In this document: piece after piece, positions 38,469 to 47,111 of the stretch
Numbering within the stretch: position 1 is the first letter of the stretch
Layout of the letters: the number at the start of each line of letters is the position of its first letter
The notes under the pieces: model-generated
Seen by the model: the letters and a program-made list of their open reading frames with translations, nothing else
What the model was told of the DNA's origin: nothing
Database searches by the model: none
Made by a program: the position numbers and the translations under genes
Origin: Meiothermus rufus DSM 22234
GTDB lineage: Bacteria > Deinococcota > Deinococci > Deinococcales > Thermaceae
Reading direction: 5' to 3'
Assembly: GCF_000423425.1 (NCBI RefSeq)
Contig: NZ_AUHY01000004.1
Location: forward strand, 16,014 to 80,013
Length of the DNA: 64,000 nt

Positions 38469-38489
38469 AGAGTAACGGCGAGCTTTCCG

Positions 38490-38691
38490 ATGCTTAGACC
38501 AGACTCCGCCCTCCAGAAAACCGGGCTATTTATCCGCTTTCTTCTCTCCCCAGAGGGGCAGCGTATCTTTGCCGATCTAGGGTACTACCCGGTTATTCCT
38601 GGGAGCCCCTGAGCGGCTCCCGGGTATCAAGGGAAGCGCAGACCTAAGCGTGCTGGAGCGTTTCAACACCCTATTTGCCCTGCGACGGTAG
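38490..38691 (+). pseudogene. Relic of an ABC-transporter substrate-binding protein C-terminus
   Basis: One frame reads 'LFIRFLLSPEGQRIFADLG' then YYPVIPGSP and a stop (38610-38612). A shifted frame continues with PGIKGSADLSVLERFNTLF and ends at a TAG (38689-38691). The first part is the typical C-terminal helix of extracellular solute-binding proteins ('FLLSPEGQxIF'). The frame breaks at a palindrome (38598-38624, GGGAGCC/GGCTCCC core). No upstream part of the gene is present, because fba ends at 38468. It is therefore a broken remainder. Confidence 0.6.
38598..38624. repeat. GC-rich palindrome interrupting the relic
   Basis: CCTGGGAGCC, 7-base loop, GGCTCCCGGG: a ten-base stem with one G-T wobble. 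Removing 22 bases around it would restore one reading frame, so it may be an inserted small palindromic element. It could also act as a hairpin at the end of the cbb transcript, though no T run follows. Confidence 0.45.
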
Positions 38692-38705
38692 GCTCGAGGC
38701 TGCTT

Positions 38706-38711
38706 TAGAAT
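38706..38711 (+). promoter_or_regulatory. Leaderless -10 box of the GMC oxidoreductase gene
   Basis: TAGAAT eight bases before the ATG at 38720. Confidence 0.55.
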
Positions 38712-38719
38712 AAGCCCCG

Positions 38720-40300
38720 ATGCGGCCCGCCTACGACTACATCATCGTTGGGGGGGGCTCGGCGGGGTGCGTGCTGGCCTACCGCCTAAGCGCCCAACCC
38801 GACCTCGAGGTGCTGCTTCTGGAGGCCGGAGAGCCAGCACAGGGCCTTCGTCACAGAATCCCAGCCGCCTTTCCCAAGCTGTTCAAGGGCCCCTCTGACT
38901 GGGCCTTCTACACCGCTCCCCAGGAGGAGTTGCTAGGGCGCAGCCTCTACTGGCCTAGGGGCAAAGCCCTGGGCGGCAGCAGCAGCATCAACGCCATGAT
39001 CGTCATCCGCGGCAACCCCCGCGATTACGACGACTGGGGCATGCCGGGCTGGTCGTTTGCGGAGGTTCTGCCCTACTTCAAGCGGCTCGAGACCCACCCT
39101 TTGGGTCCTTCGGCCTATCATGGCGACCGCGGCCCTTTGCACGTGGAGGTGCGGCGCTACACCAACCCGCTCTCCTACGCCTTTATAGAGGCCGGTGTGC
39201 AGGCTGGCCTGAAGCGCAACGACGATTTCAACGGGACCGAGCAGGAAGGGGTTGGCCTGTTCCACGTCAACCAAAAAAACGGGGCCCGCTACAGCGCGGC
39301 CAGCGCCTACCTAAGGCCGGCCCTGCCACGCCCCAACCTGGATGTGCAGACTGGGGCCCGGGCCCACCGCATTCTGTTTGAGGGAAGGCAGGCTGTGGGG
39401 GTGGCCTATGCCCATCATGGCCAGCGCTGGCAAGTACGGGCCCTGCGGGGGGTCATCCTGGCCTGTGGGGCGGTGCAATCGCCCCAGCTTCTCATGCTCA
39501 GTGGGATCGGCCCTGCCGAGGCGTTGCGCAAGCTGGGCCTCGAGGTGCGGCAAGACCTGCCGGTAGGGCAAAACCTGTGGGACCACCTGGCCTTGCCGGT
39601 CATCTGGCACTGCAAAGCCCCCATCAGCCTGGATAAGGCCGAAACCCCAGGCAACCTCCTGCGCTACCTGCTGGCCCAGCGCGGCCCCTTGGTGAGCAAC
39701 GTGGCCGAGGCCGGCGCCTTCGTCCGCCTACAGCCGGGAGCCCTGGCCCCCGACCTGCAGTTCCACTTCGGCCCAGCCTTCTTTAGCAACCACGGCTTCG
39801 ACCGCGAGGAGGGCTATTTCTTTACCCTGGGCCCCACCCTCATCGCCCCCAAAAGCCGGGGGTATATCACCCTGACCAGCCCCGACCCCGAGGCCCCCCC
39901 CTTCATTCAGCCCCGCTACCTGCGCGAACCTGGGGATATGGCGGTTCTGCGGGCAGGCCTGGAGCTGGCCCAAGCGATTGCCGCCCAGCCGGCCTTCGCC
40001 CCCTACCGCGGGCCCCTCCACGCCCGGCTGGCCGGCCTGCACACCCAGGCGGAGTGGGAGGCCTACATCCGGCAGTACGCCCAGACCCTCTACCACCCCG
40101 CCGGTACCTGCAGCATGGGCCAGGTGGTGGACGAGAGGCTACAGGTCTACGGCTGCGAGAACCTCTACGTGGTGGATGCCTCGGCAATGCCAGGGGTAGT
40201 GCGGGGCAACACCCATGTCCCCACCCTGATGCTCGCGGAGAAAGCCGCCGATTTGCTCTTGGGGGTTCAGGCCACCTCGGGCACCTCCAGCCCGGCGTAG
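38720..40300 (+). CDS. GMC-family FAD oxidoreductase (choline-dehydrogenase-like)
   Basis: 526 residues. FAD-binding 'YIIVGGGSAGCVLAYRLS' at the N-terminus, GMC signature 1 'GKALGGSSSINAMIVIRG', signature 2 'GAVQSPQLLMLSGIGP', and the catalytic region 'LYHPAGTCSMGQ' with 'VVRGNTHVPTLMLAEKAADL'. GMC enzymes oxidise alcohols such as choline, glucose or polyethylene glycol. No betaine genes are near, so the substrate is open. The 3' end overlaps the convergent Uma2 gene by 34 bases. Confidence 0.92.
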   Translation: MRPAYDYIIVGGGSAGCVLAYRLSAQPDLEVLLLEAGEPAQGLRHRIPAAFPKLFKGPSDWAFYTAPQEELLGRSLYWPRGKALGGSSSINAMIVIRGNPRDYDDWGMPGWSFAEVLPYFKRLETHPLGPSAYHGDRGPLHVEVRRYTNPLSYAFIEAGVQAGLKRNDDFNGTEQEGVGLFHVNQKNGARYSAASAYLRPALPRPNLDVQTGARAHRILFEGRQAVGVAYAHHGQRWQVRALRGVILACGAVQSPQLLMLSGIGPAEALRKLGLEVRQDLPVGQNLWDHLALPVIWHCKAPISLDKAETPGNLLRYLLAQRGPLVSNVAEAGAFVRLQPGALAPDLQFHFGPAFFSNHGFDREEGYFFTLGPTLIAPKSRGYITLTSPDPEAPPFIQPRYLREPGDMAVLRAGLELAQAIAAQPAFAPYRGPLHARLAGLHTQAEWEAYIRQYAQTLYHPAGTCSMGQVVDERLQVYGCENLYVVDASAMPGVVRGNTHVPTLMLAEKAADLLLGVQATSGTSSPA

Positions 40301-40836
40301 ACCTGGGCCAGGCTCAGGGATAAGCCCAGGCAGGGAAGCTCGAGCACACCCTGGTTGACCTGCTCGTTTTGCAGCAGGTTCCACGTGGTTTTTTGGTAGA
40401 CCTCAACCCGCCGCTCTTCCTGCCATACCAGTAAATAGGTCTGAAGGGTGGGGATTTTGAAATAGGCATCGAGTTTTTCTCGCCGGTCGCGCTCGAGGGT
40501 ACTAGGGGAGAGCACCTCGATGAGCAAACAGGGGGAATGAATTTCGTGACTGTGCTTTTCCTCGGCACAACTCACCACCACATCGGGATAGTAGTAGCGG
40601 TTGAGGGCCGCTATCCAGACCCGTACCGACTGGGTATACAGCAGGCAGCCCCTGGATTTGGCTCGAGCGCGAAGGGCTTCGCTAAGGTTGAGGATGATCT
40701 CGTTGTGTAGACGGCTTTCCCCGGCCATAGCATAGACCAGGCCGTCGAGGTACTCGTAGCGCAGACCGCTTTGCCGCTCCAGCTCGAGCCAGGCCTCCTT
40801 GGAAAGCCGGGCTGGACGGGGTACACGCGCAGCCAT
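40267..40836 (-). CDS. Uma2 family (DUF820) restriction-endonuclease-fold protein
   Basis: 189 residues. 'YEYLDGLVYAMAGESRLHNE' at the N-terminus, 'YYYPDVVVSCAEE' and 'CLLIEVLSPSTLERDRREKL' give the D...E-x-[V/L]...K-type active-site frame of the family. These proteins are abundant in cyanobacteria and Deinococcus-Thermus, often in many copies, and their role is not settled. A leaderless -10 box (TAGCAT, minus strand, 40843-40848) lies six bases before the ATG. Confidence 0.9.
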   Translation of the reverse strand: MAARVPRPARLSKEAWLELERQSGLRYEYLDGLVYAMAGESRLHNEIILNLSEALRARAKSRGCLLYTQSVRVWIAALNRYYYPDVVVSCAEEKHSHEIHSPCLLIEVLSPSTLERDRREKLDAYFKIPTLQTYLLVWQEERRVEVYQKTTWNLLQNEQVNQGVLELPCLGLSLSLAQVYAGLEVPEVA

Positions 40837-40866
40837 ACCCCAATGCTAGCACGCTTTAGGCATAGT

Positions 40867-42513
40867 TCAGTCTCCCGCTGTTGGCTGGGCCGAGACCGAA
40901 GGCACCCTTTGCCCCTGGCCCAACAGGCCAAAATCCTGGGCCACCAGCCGCGCGGTCATCTTGGCCGACATCATCACGCTAGGGGTTCCCGCCCCCGGCT
41001 GCACCCCGGCCCCTACCAGGTAGAGGTTCGCGATGTCCTCGCTTTTGTTGTGGGGCCGGAAGAAGGCCGACTGGGCCAGGATGGGCTCGGGGCCAAAGGC
41101 GTTGCCTAAGTAACTGTTGAGGGTGTGCTCGAAGTAGTCGGGGGTAATGAAGCTCTTGTGCACCAAGCGTTCCATCAGGCCGGGCAGGTAGCCCCGTTCA
41201 TCCAAGAAGCGCAGCACCTTGTTGACAAACGGCTCGCCCAGAAGCTCCCAGTCCAGCCCACTGCCGTTGTGCGGCACCGGAACCAGGGTGTAGGCCGCGT
41301 GGTGGCCGGGAGGGGCCAGACTGGGGTCGGTGAGGGTGGGGATGTGCAGGTACTGGCTAAAGTCCTTGGCCAGCACCTTACGCCCGAAGATGTCCCGCAA
41401 CAGCTCCTCGTAGCGCGGCCCCAGAATGATGTTGTGGTGCCGCAGCCTTTCCCCTTCGCGGCCATCGGCCCGGAAGCCAAAGTAGATCACCACCAGCGAC
41501 ATGCTCTGAGGACGCTTTTTCACCACCCAGTCGGCATTCCAAAAGCGGTACTGCGGCTCGATAAGCTGGAGGTAGGTGTGGGCATAATCGGCATTGGAAA
41601 CCACGATGTCCGCATTCAAGACGCCCCCATCGGCCAAGGTGACCCCGGTGGCCAGCTTGCGCCGGCCCTGGCGCACCACGTTGATTTTCTTGACCTCGGC
41701 ATTGTAGCGCATCTGCCCGCCCAGCTCTTCAAACTTTTTGACCAAGGCCTCCACCAGCGCCCCGGTGCCGCCCATGGCAAAGTGGATGCCCCAGGTTTTC
41801 TCCACGAAGTGAATCATGGCGTAGATGGCCGGCACCGCCAGGGGGTTCCCCCCTATGAGCAGGGTCTCGAAGCTAAAGACCTGGCGCAGCTTGGGCGACT
41901 TGAAGTACTTGCTGGTGAAGCTAAACAGGCTGCGTACCCCATCCAAGCGCAACAGGTCGGGCACGATGCGCAGCATGGTGCCCAGGTCGCCAAAGTGGGT
42001 GTAGCCGAGCTCGAGGAAGCCCCGCTCAAAGATGGCCTTGGCATCGGCGTGGAAGCGCTCGTAGCCCTCGAGGTCGCCTGGCTCGCCCAAGGCCGCCACC
42101 TGCTGCCGGGTGTGCTCGGGGTCGCCGTCGTAGTCGAAGAAGGTGCCGTCGTCGAAGTAGATGCGGTAGAAGGGCAGGATAGGCACAATCTGCACGTAAC
42201 GGCTGGTGTTCTTGCCGCCCGAGAGGCCTGTCTTGATGCGCCTATCCTCGCCCAGCACCTCCGGGGGGTAGTCGGGCTGGGTCAGCCAGGAGGGGTTGCG
42301 CTCGAGGGAGAAGAGCTCCTCAATGAAGTGCGGCACGGTAATTACCGTAGGCCCCATGTCGAAGGTAAAGCCATCCACCTTGCGCACATAGGCCCGCCCA
42401 CCGGGGGCATCCAGTTTCTCCAGGATGGTGGTTTCAAAACCCAGGCTCTGCAGGCGTAGGCCCACGGCCAGGCCCCCAATCCCTGACCCAATCACGACCG
42501 CTGTTCTCGCCAT
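40867..42513 (-). CDS. crtI: Phytoene desaturase family protein (CrtI-like)
   Basis: 548 residues. FAD-binding '[20 protein letters not shown]' at the N-terminus followed by '[13 protein letters not shown]', and the C-terminal CrtI signature '[20 protein letters not shown]'. It desaturates phytoene (or a later carotenoid) in the membrane, in line with the yellow-to-red carotenoids of this group and with the IPP isomerase gene at 62698. No other crt genes are adjacent. A TATGCT box (minus strand, 42522-42527) eight bases before the ATG marks a leaderless promoter. The exact reaction (CrtI versus CrtD/CrtN-like) cannot be fixed. Confidence 0.88.
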   Translation of the reverse strand: MARTAVVIGSGIGGLAVGLRLQSLGFETTILEKLDAPGGRAYVRKVDGFTFDMGPTVITVPHFIEELFSLERNPSWLTQPDYPPEVLGEDRRIKTGLSGGKNTSRYVQIVPILPFYRIYFDDGTFFDYDGDPEHTRQQVAALGEPGDLEGYERFHADAKAIFERGFLELGYTHFGDLGTMLRIVPDLLRLDGVRSLFSFTSKYFKSPKLRQVFSFETLLIGGNPLAVPAIYAMIHFVEKTWGIHFAMGGTGALVEALVKKFEELGGQMRYNAEVKKINVVRQGRRKLATGVTLADGGVLNADIVVSNADYAHTYLQLIEPQYRFWNADWVVKKRPQSMSLVVIYFGFRADGREGERLRHHNIILGPRYEELLRDIFGRKVLAKDFSQYLHIPTLTDPSLAPPGHHAAYTLVPVPHNGSGLDWELLGEPFVNKVLRFLDERGYLPGLMERLVHKSFITPDYFEHTLNSYLGNAFGPEPILAQSAFFRPHNKSEDIANLYLVGAGVQPGAGTPSVMMSAKMTARLVAQDFGLLGQGQRVPSVSAQPTAGD

Positions 42514-42521
42514 ACTGGGCT

Positions 42522-42527
42522 AGCATA
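42522..42527 (-). promoter_or_regulatory. Leaderless -10 box of the phytoene desaturase gene
   Basis: TATGCT on the minus strand, 8 bases before the ATG at 42513. Confidence 0.5.
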
Positions 42528-42583
42528 CCCCCAGGCCCCCAGGAACATTTTTCGGCAGTACTACATTCAGCTCCCGCTAGCTT

Positions 42584-42589
42584 TATGCT
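42584..42589 (+). promoter_or_regulatory. Leaderless -10 box of the quinone oxidoreductase gene
   Basis: TATGCT seven bases before the ATG at 42597. An in-frame ATG at 42585 lies within this box and is therefore not the start. Confidence 0.55.
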
Positions 42590-42596
42590 ATGGCGT

Positions 42597-43568
42597 ATGA
42601 AAGCCATTCAGGTTCAGCGTGCTGGTGGCCCCGAGGTCCTGGAACTCACCGATCTGCCCAAGCCCAGCCCTGGCCCGGAGCAGGTGCTCATCCGGGTCGA
42701 GGCGGTAGGGCTCAACTTTGCCGACATCCTCAGCGTAGCCGGTGAGTACCTGGTGCGCACCCGCTACCCCATGGTGCCGGGTATGGAGTTTGCTGGGGTC
42801 ATCGAATCGGTGGGCCCAGGTGTCGAGGCCTACCGGCCCGGTCAACGGGTTGCGGCGCTGGGAGGAAGCGGCGCTTTTGCCGAGTACGCCGTGGTCAGCA
42901 GCCGGGCGGTGCTGCCGGTACCCCCCAGCATGAGCGCAGCCGAAGCCGCAGCGTTTCCGGTCTCCTACTACACCGCCTACTTCGCCCTGCAAACCCAGGC
43001 CCAGGCCAAACCCGGCGAGTGGGTGCTGATTCAGGCCGCTGCCGGAGCCTTGGGTACGGCCTCCATTCAGATCGCTAAGGCCCTGGGCCTGCGGGTGGTG
43101 GCCCTGGCCAGCCGGGAGGAAAAGCTAGAGCTGTGCCGCAGCCTGGGGGCGGATATCACCCTGCTGAGCACGCAGAACAACCTGGTGGAAGCGGTCAAAG
43201 AGGCCACCGGAGGCCGCGGGGTGGACATTCTGATGGAGGTGGTGGGGGGGGCCGGCTTTGCCCAGAGCCTCAAGATGCTGGCCTACCGGGGCCGCTTGTT
43301 GGTGATTGGTTCGGCCTCGCGCGAGATGGCCCAGATGTACCCGGTGAGCCTGATGAAGGGCAACCAGAGCGTGATTGGCGTCTGGCTGACCCCCTTCCTA
43401 AGCGACCCCGCAGCCATGCAAGCAGCCAGCCAGTTCCTCTTTCCTCTGGTGGCCTCGGGCCAGGTCAGGCCGGTGGTGGGGGAGCGCTTCAAGCTCGAGG
43501 AGGCCGCCAAGGCTTTCTCCTTTATCCTGGACCGCCAGAACACCGGCAAGGTGATCCTGGAGCCTTAG
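42597..43568 (+). CDS. NADPH:quinone oxidoreductase-like MDR protein
   Basis: 323 residues starting MKAIQVQRAGGPEVLELTDL. It is a zinc-free medium-chain dehydrogenase: 'VEAVGLNFADILSVAGEY', 'GMEFAGVIESVGPGVEAYRP', nucleotide-binding 'VLIQAAAGALGTASIQIAKA' and 'GGRGVDILMEVVGG'. Such enzymes reduce quinones or enones with NADPH. It sits just before the first LacI-controlled sugar cluster but on its own promoter. Confidence 0.92.
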   Translation: MKAIQVQRAGGPEVLELTDLPKPSPGPEQVLIRVEAVGLNFADILSVAGEYLVRTRYPMVPGMEFAGVIESVGPGVEAYRPGQRVAALGGSGAFAEYAVVSSRAVLPVPPSMSAAEAAAFPVSYYTAYFALQTQAQAKPGEWVLIQAAAGALGTASIQIAKALGLRVVALASREEKLELCRSLGADITLLSTQNNLVEAVKEATGGRGVDILMEVVGGAGFAQSLKMLAYRGRLLVIGSASREMAQMYPVSLMKGNQSVIGVWLTPFLSDPAAMQAASQFLFPLVASGQVRPVVGERFKLEEAAKAFSFILDRQNTGKVILEP

Positions 43569-43619
43569 GGCCAAACAATCCCTCGCCAAACCCGCATTGG
43601 ACTGGGAAAAGTCCGACCC

Positions 43620-43650
43620 TCTTGACAGCGCTTTCAAAATGTGCTTAACT
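43620..43650 (+). promoter_or_regulatory. lacI-type regulator promoter with overlapping operator
   Basis: -35 TTGACA (43622-43627), 17-base spacer, -10 TTAACT (43645-43650). The operator TCTTGACAGCGCTTTCAAAA (43620-43639) matches 18 of 20 bases of the perfect palindrome at 44749-44768 and covers the -35 box, so the regulator should repress itself. Confidence 0.75.
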
Positions 43651-43684
43651 CTTGGACCAAGAAGCCAACCATCCGGAGGCAGCC

Positions 43685-44713
43685 TTGCGCGAAGCGGTTA
43701 CCCTAAACGACGTGGCTCGTGAAGCCGGTGTATCCCCTAGTACAGTCTCTCGGGTGATCAACGGCACGGCCCGGGTCAACGCACGCAAGCGCGAGGCTGT
43801 CTTGAAAGCGATTGAGCGGCTCAACTACCGGCCCAACCTCATGGCCAAAGGGCTGGCCCAGGGGCGCTCCCTCACCGTGGGGGTAGTGACCCAGGAGATC
43901 AGCAGCCCCTACTATGGGGAGATGCTCAAAGGGGTGGAGCAGGCCCTAGAACAAACCCCCTACCACCCTATCTTTGCCAGTGGGCACTGGCGGGCCGACC
44001 AGGAGGAAGCTGCCCTAAAAGTATTGGTAGACCGTCAGGTGGACGCGCTCATCGTGATGGATGGCAGCGTGCCAGAAGAGCGCTTGCTCGAGCTGAGCCA
44101 GCAGATGCCGGTGGTGGTGGTAGGGCGAGAGATTGCCGGGCTAAACTGCCTGAGCATCGACAACTTCCAAGGAGCACACCAGGCCATCCGCCACCTGATT
44201 GAGCTAGGCCACCGCCGAATTGCCCACATTGCAGGGCCAAAGTCGCATCCCGACGCCGTCGAGCGCCTGAAGGGCTACAAGGCCGCACTGGCCGAGGCCG
44301 GCCTTCCCTACGACCCGTCTTTGGTGGTTGAGGGCGATTACCTCGAGCCCTCCGGACTCTTGGCGGTAGAGGCCCTGCTGGCCCGGGGAGCCTTGTTCAC
44401 CGCCATCTTTGCCGCCAACGACCAGATGGCCTACGGCGCCAGCGTGGCTTTGTACCGCCGCGGGATACGCATCCCCCACGATGTTTCCCTAGTGGGCTTC
44501 GACGATCTGCCGAGCTCGAACTACTTCTCCCCTCCCCTCACCTCGGTACGCCAGCCTGGCCAGGAGATGGGCTGGGAGGCCGCACGCTGGGTACTGGCGA
44601 TGCTCAAGGGGCAAAGCTACACCCCAAGGCCTCTGAGCACCCGCCTGGTCGTGCGTGAGTCCACGGGTTTTCTGCGTTCGCCTGGTTCTCGTTTGATGCA
44701 CCAAACGTCTTGA
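43685..44713 (+). CDS. LacI-family regulator of the xylan/beta-glucan cluster
   Basis: 342 residues from a TTG at 43685, chosen because GGAGG lies five bases upstream; the longer frame from 43652 would begin within one base of the -10 box. Helix-turn-helix '[20 protein letters not shown]' at about 6-25 with the hinge 'RPNLMAKGLAQGRSLTVGVV', then the sugar-binding core ('IDNFQGAHQAIRHLIELGHR', 'GFDDLPSSNYFSPPLTSVRQ'). Palindromes GAAAGCGCTTTC in its own promoter and before the next gene are its likely sites. Effector probably a xylo- or gluco-oligosaccharide (inference). Confidence 0.93.
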   Translation: MREAVTLNDVAREAGVSPSTVSRVINGTARVNARKREAVLKAIERLNYRPNLMAKGLAQGRSLTVGVVTQEISSPYYGEMLKGVEQALEQTPYHPIFASGHWRADQEEAALKVLVDRQVDALIVMDGSVPEERLLELSQQMPVVVVGREIAGLNCLSIDNFQGAHQAIRHLIELGHRRIAHIAGPKSHPDAVERLKGYKAALAEAGLPYDPSLVVEGDYLEPSGLLAVEALLARGALFTAIFAANDQMAYGASVALYRRGIRIPHDVSLVGFDDLPSSNYFSPPLTSVRQPGQEMGWEAARWVLAMLKGQSYTPRPLSTRLVVRESTGFLRSPGSRLMHQTS

Positions 44714-44748
44714 ACGGTACGGAAAAGGAGGTAAGACAGCAGAGATAG

Positions 44749-44768
44749 TTTTGAAAGCGCTTTCAAAA
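44749..44768 (+). promoter_or_regulatory. LacI-type operator before the first ABC importer
   Basis: Perfect 20-base palindrome TTTTGAAAGCGCTTTCAAAA. TTGAAA (44751-44756) within it has the same offset as TTGACA in the regulator's own operator, so it probably is the -35 box; the -10 (GGCAAT, 44774-44779) is weak. Confidence 0.8.
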
Positions 44769-44816
44769 CCATAGGCAATTCTAGGGGGCGGGAAGCCCCA
44801 AACTGAGGAGGAACCC

Positions 44817-46049
44817 ATGAAGCGAAGCCTCATCCTGTTGGCCTTGTTGCTCCTGGCTGGGCTGGGCCTAGCCCAAAGGACTACCCTGACGGTAGCGGTT
44901 TTCCCCAACCTAGACGACTCCATTAAGGCTCAGATTCCCCTGTTCAACAAAAAGTTTCCCAATGTGGAGGTCAAGCTGGTCATCCAGCAGTACGCCGACC
45001 ACCACAACGCTCTCACCACTGCTTTGGCTACCGGCCAGGGTCTGCCCGACGTGGCCGCCATCGAGATCGGCTTTGTAGGCCGCTTTGCCGAAGGACAAGG
45101 GTTTGAAGACCTCAATAAAGCCCCCTACAACGCTGACCAGTACAAGCGGCTCTTCACCCCCTATACCATCGCCCAGGCCACCTCCGCCGATGGCCGGTTT
45201 ATTGCTATGCCTGTAGACATCGGGCCGGGTACCTTCTTCTACCGGGTCGATATCCTACAAAAGGCCCAGGTCAACCCTCGGGATATGACCACCTGGGCGG
45301 GCTACATTGCCGCAGGGCGGAAAATCAAGGCTACTACTGGCGCTTTTTTGATTGCCGATGCTGCCGATGTGGCCTGGATTAACATCTTTGCCACCACCCC
45401 GGCTAACCAAAGCCCCTACTTCGACGAAAAAGGCAGTGTGGTGGTAGACAGCCCCCGCTTCGTGCGGGCTTTCGAGCTGGCCCGTAGCATCCGCAGTGCC
45501 GGATTGGACGCCAAAATTGGGGCCTGGACCAACGAGTGGTACGATGCCTTCAAAAAGGGCACCGTAGCCACCCAGTTCTCCGGTGCCTGGCTGCAGGGCC
45601 ACTTGCAAAACTGGATGGCCCCCGAAACCAAGGGGCTGTGGCGGGTGCAGCACCTACCTGAAGGCATGTACGCCTCCTGGGGTGGGAGTTTCTACGGCAT
45701 CCCTTCGGCCTCCAAGAACAAGGCTTTGGCCTGGGAGCTGATCAAGTTCCTCACCACGGACAGGGAGGCTCAGATTGCTGGCTTCAAGGCCATTGGGGCC
45801 TTCCCTGCTCTGCTCTCGGCCCAGGAAGACCCCTCCTTTAGCGAGCCAGTGGAGTTTCTAGGAGGACAGCAGGCCCGCCTGCTGTGGCGCGATGCGGCCC
45901 GCCGGGTAAAGCCGCTCAAGGCCAACAAGTATGACCGCGTCGCCAACGAAATTCTAAGCTCGGCGCTATCGCAGGTGCTCGACGAGGGTAAGGATGTTCG
46001 GGCAGCTTTGGCCGAAGCCAAACGCCTGATCGAGCGGCGCATGCGCTAG
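44817..46049 (+). CDS. ABC sugar importer, solute-binding protein
   Basis: 410 residues. Signal peptide at 1-19 ('LILLALLLLAGLGLAQ', no lipobox cysteine), then a family-1 sugar-binding fold ('FNKKFPNVEVKLVIQQYADH', 'FAEGQGFEDLNKAPY', 'GVPSAS'-like 'GGSFYGIPSASKNKALAWEL'). The neighbouring xylanase, beta-glucosidase and xylosidase genes suggest xylo- or beta-gluco-oligosaccharides as ligand. GAGGAGG precedes the ATG. A strong hairpin follows, before the permease genes. Confidence 0.92.
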   Translation: MKRSLILLALLLLAGLGLAQRTTLTVAVFPNLDDSIKAQIPLFNKKFPNVEVKLVIQQYADHHNALTTALATGQGLPDVAAIEIGFVGRFAEGQGFEDLNKAPYNADQYKRLFTPYTIAQATSADGRFIAMPVDIGPGTFFYRVDILQKAQVNPRDMTTWAGYIAAGRKIKATTGAFLIADAADVAWINIFATTPANQSPYFDEKGSVVVDSPRFVRAFELARSIRSAGLDAKIGAWTNEWYDAFKKGTVATQFSGAWLQGHLQNWMAPETKGLWRVQHLPEGMYASWGGSFYGIPSASKNKALAWELIKFLTTDREAQIAGFKAIGAFPALLSAQEDPSFSEPVEFLGGQQARLLWRDAARRVKPLKANKYDRVANEILSSALSQVLDEGKDVRAALAEAKRLIERRMR

Positions 46050-46059
46050 TAGCAACAGC

Positions 46060-46087
46060 GGGAGAGGAAGAAGCACCTTCCTCTCCC
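46060..46087 (+). terminator. Attenuator hairpin after the binding-protein gene
   Basis: Perfect 11-bp stem GGGAGAGGAAG / CTTCCTCTCCC with a 6-base loop, followed by TTTCTAG. It sits 10 bases after the stop and inside the operon, so it likely lets only part of transcription proceed or protects the upstream RNA, giving more binding protein than permease. Confidence 0.75.
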
Positions 46088-46126
46088 TTTCTAGCTTATC
46101 AAAAAAGCCACTGGAAAGGAGCGCCC

Positions 46127-47110
46127 GTGCGAAAAGCCGTTAATCCTGCCCCTTCCCCTCCCAGCGCGATAACCCTGGCCATGCGCTGGAGCAACTTCCA
46201 GCGGCGCTACGCCCCCTACATCTTCGTCAGCCCGTTCTTCATTCTCTTCTTGGTTTTTGGGCTGTACCCCACCCTGTTCTCTTTGTACATGTCCTTCCAG
46301 TCCTGGACCCCCAGCGACGGCTGGGGCCGCTGGAAGTACGTGGGGCTGGAGAACTACACCTTCACCCTCACCGACCCCATGTTCTGGCGGGCCATGTGGA
46401 ACACCCTCTGGCTGGGGTTTTTCTCTGGCATACCCCAGCACCTGATTGCCATCCCGCTGGCTTTCGTGATTCACATGGTCCTAGGCCGCTTCAAAACCTT
46501 GGTGGTGGCGGTCTACTTCCTACCCTACATCACCTCCTCGGTGGCCATCGCCCTCATCTTCAACACCTTATTCGCTACCAACAATGGCGTGATTAACCTG
46601 GTCATCGCCCAGCTCAACACCTGGCCGGTACTGGGTTGGTTTCTGCCCGACCAAAACATCAATTGGTTCCTCAATTCCACCATTAAGTATGGCATAGCCC
46701 TGGTGGTAATCTGGCAGTTCACCGGCTGGAACACCCTGCTTTACCTATCGGCGATCCAAGCCATTCCCAAAGAGCTTTACGAGGCCGCAGCTGTAGATGG
46801 GGCCAGCCGCTACCAGCAGTTCCGTTACATCACCCTGCCGTTGCTGCGCCCCATGATGTTTTTTGCCGTAAGCCTAACCATCATCGGCAACATGCAGCTT
46901 TTTGAACAGCCTTTTGTGCTGCTCAACGGAGGGGCTAGCTCCGCCACCCAGGGGGGGCAGACCGTGACCATGTATATGTACCGCACGGCTTTCGAGTGGC
47001 TCGAGATGGGCACAGCAGCCTCTATCGCCTGGATTTTGTTCATTTTCATCGGCATCCTGACCTATCTCAACAACCTGATGTTTGGCCGCACGGCTCGAGG
47101 GGAGGCCTGA
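46127..47110 (+). CDS. ABC sugar importer, permease 1 (MalF type)
   Basis: 327 residues from a GTG, about six membrane helices. The cytoplasmic coupling loop 'AIPKELYEAAAVDGASRYQQ' (EAA motif) is typical. The N-terminal segment is 'APYIFVSPFFILFLVFGLYP'. It pairs with the next gene as the transmembrane dimer. The stop lies one base before the next ATG. Confidence 0.92.
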   Translation: MRKAVNPAPSPPSAITLAMRWSNFQRRYAPYIFVSPFFILFLVFGLYPTLFSLYMSFQSWTPSDGWGRWKYVGLENYTFTLTDPMFWRAMWNTLWLGFFSGIPQHLIAIPLAFVIHMVLGRFKTLVVAVYFLPYITSSVAIALIFNTLFATNNGVINLVIAQLNTWPVLGWFLPDQNINWFLNSTIKYGIALVVIWQFTGWNTLLYLSAIQAIPKELYEAAAVDGASRYQQFRYITLPLLRPMMFFAVSLTIIGNMQLFEQPFVLLNGGASSATQGGQTVTMYMYRTAFEWLEMGTAASIAWILFIFIGILTYLNNLMFGRTARGEA

Positions 47111-47111
47111 G

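Noticed and set aside
39000..40300. GMC oxidoreductase as choline dehydrogenase for betaine synthesis
   Set aside because: No betaine-aldehyde dehydrogenase or choline transporter nearby, and substrate residues of the family are not predictive, so the specific name is not given.
41125..42459. 444-codon open frame antisense to the phytoene desaturase gene
   Set aside because: Same composition effect; the minus-strand product has complete FAD and CrtI motifs and a promoter.
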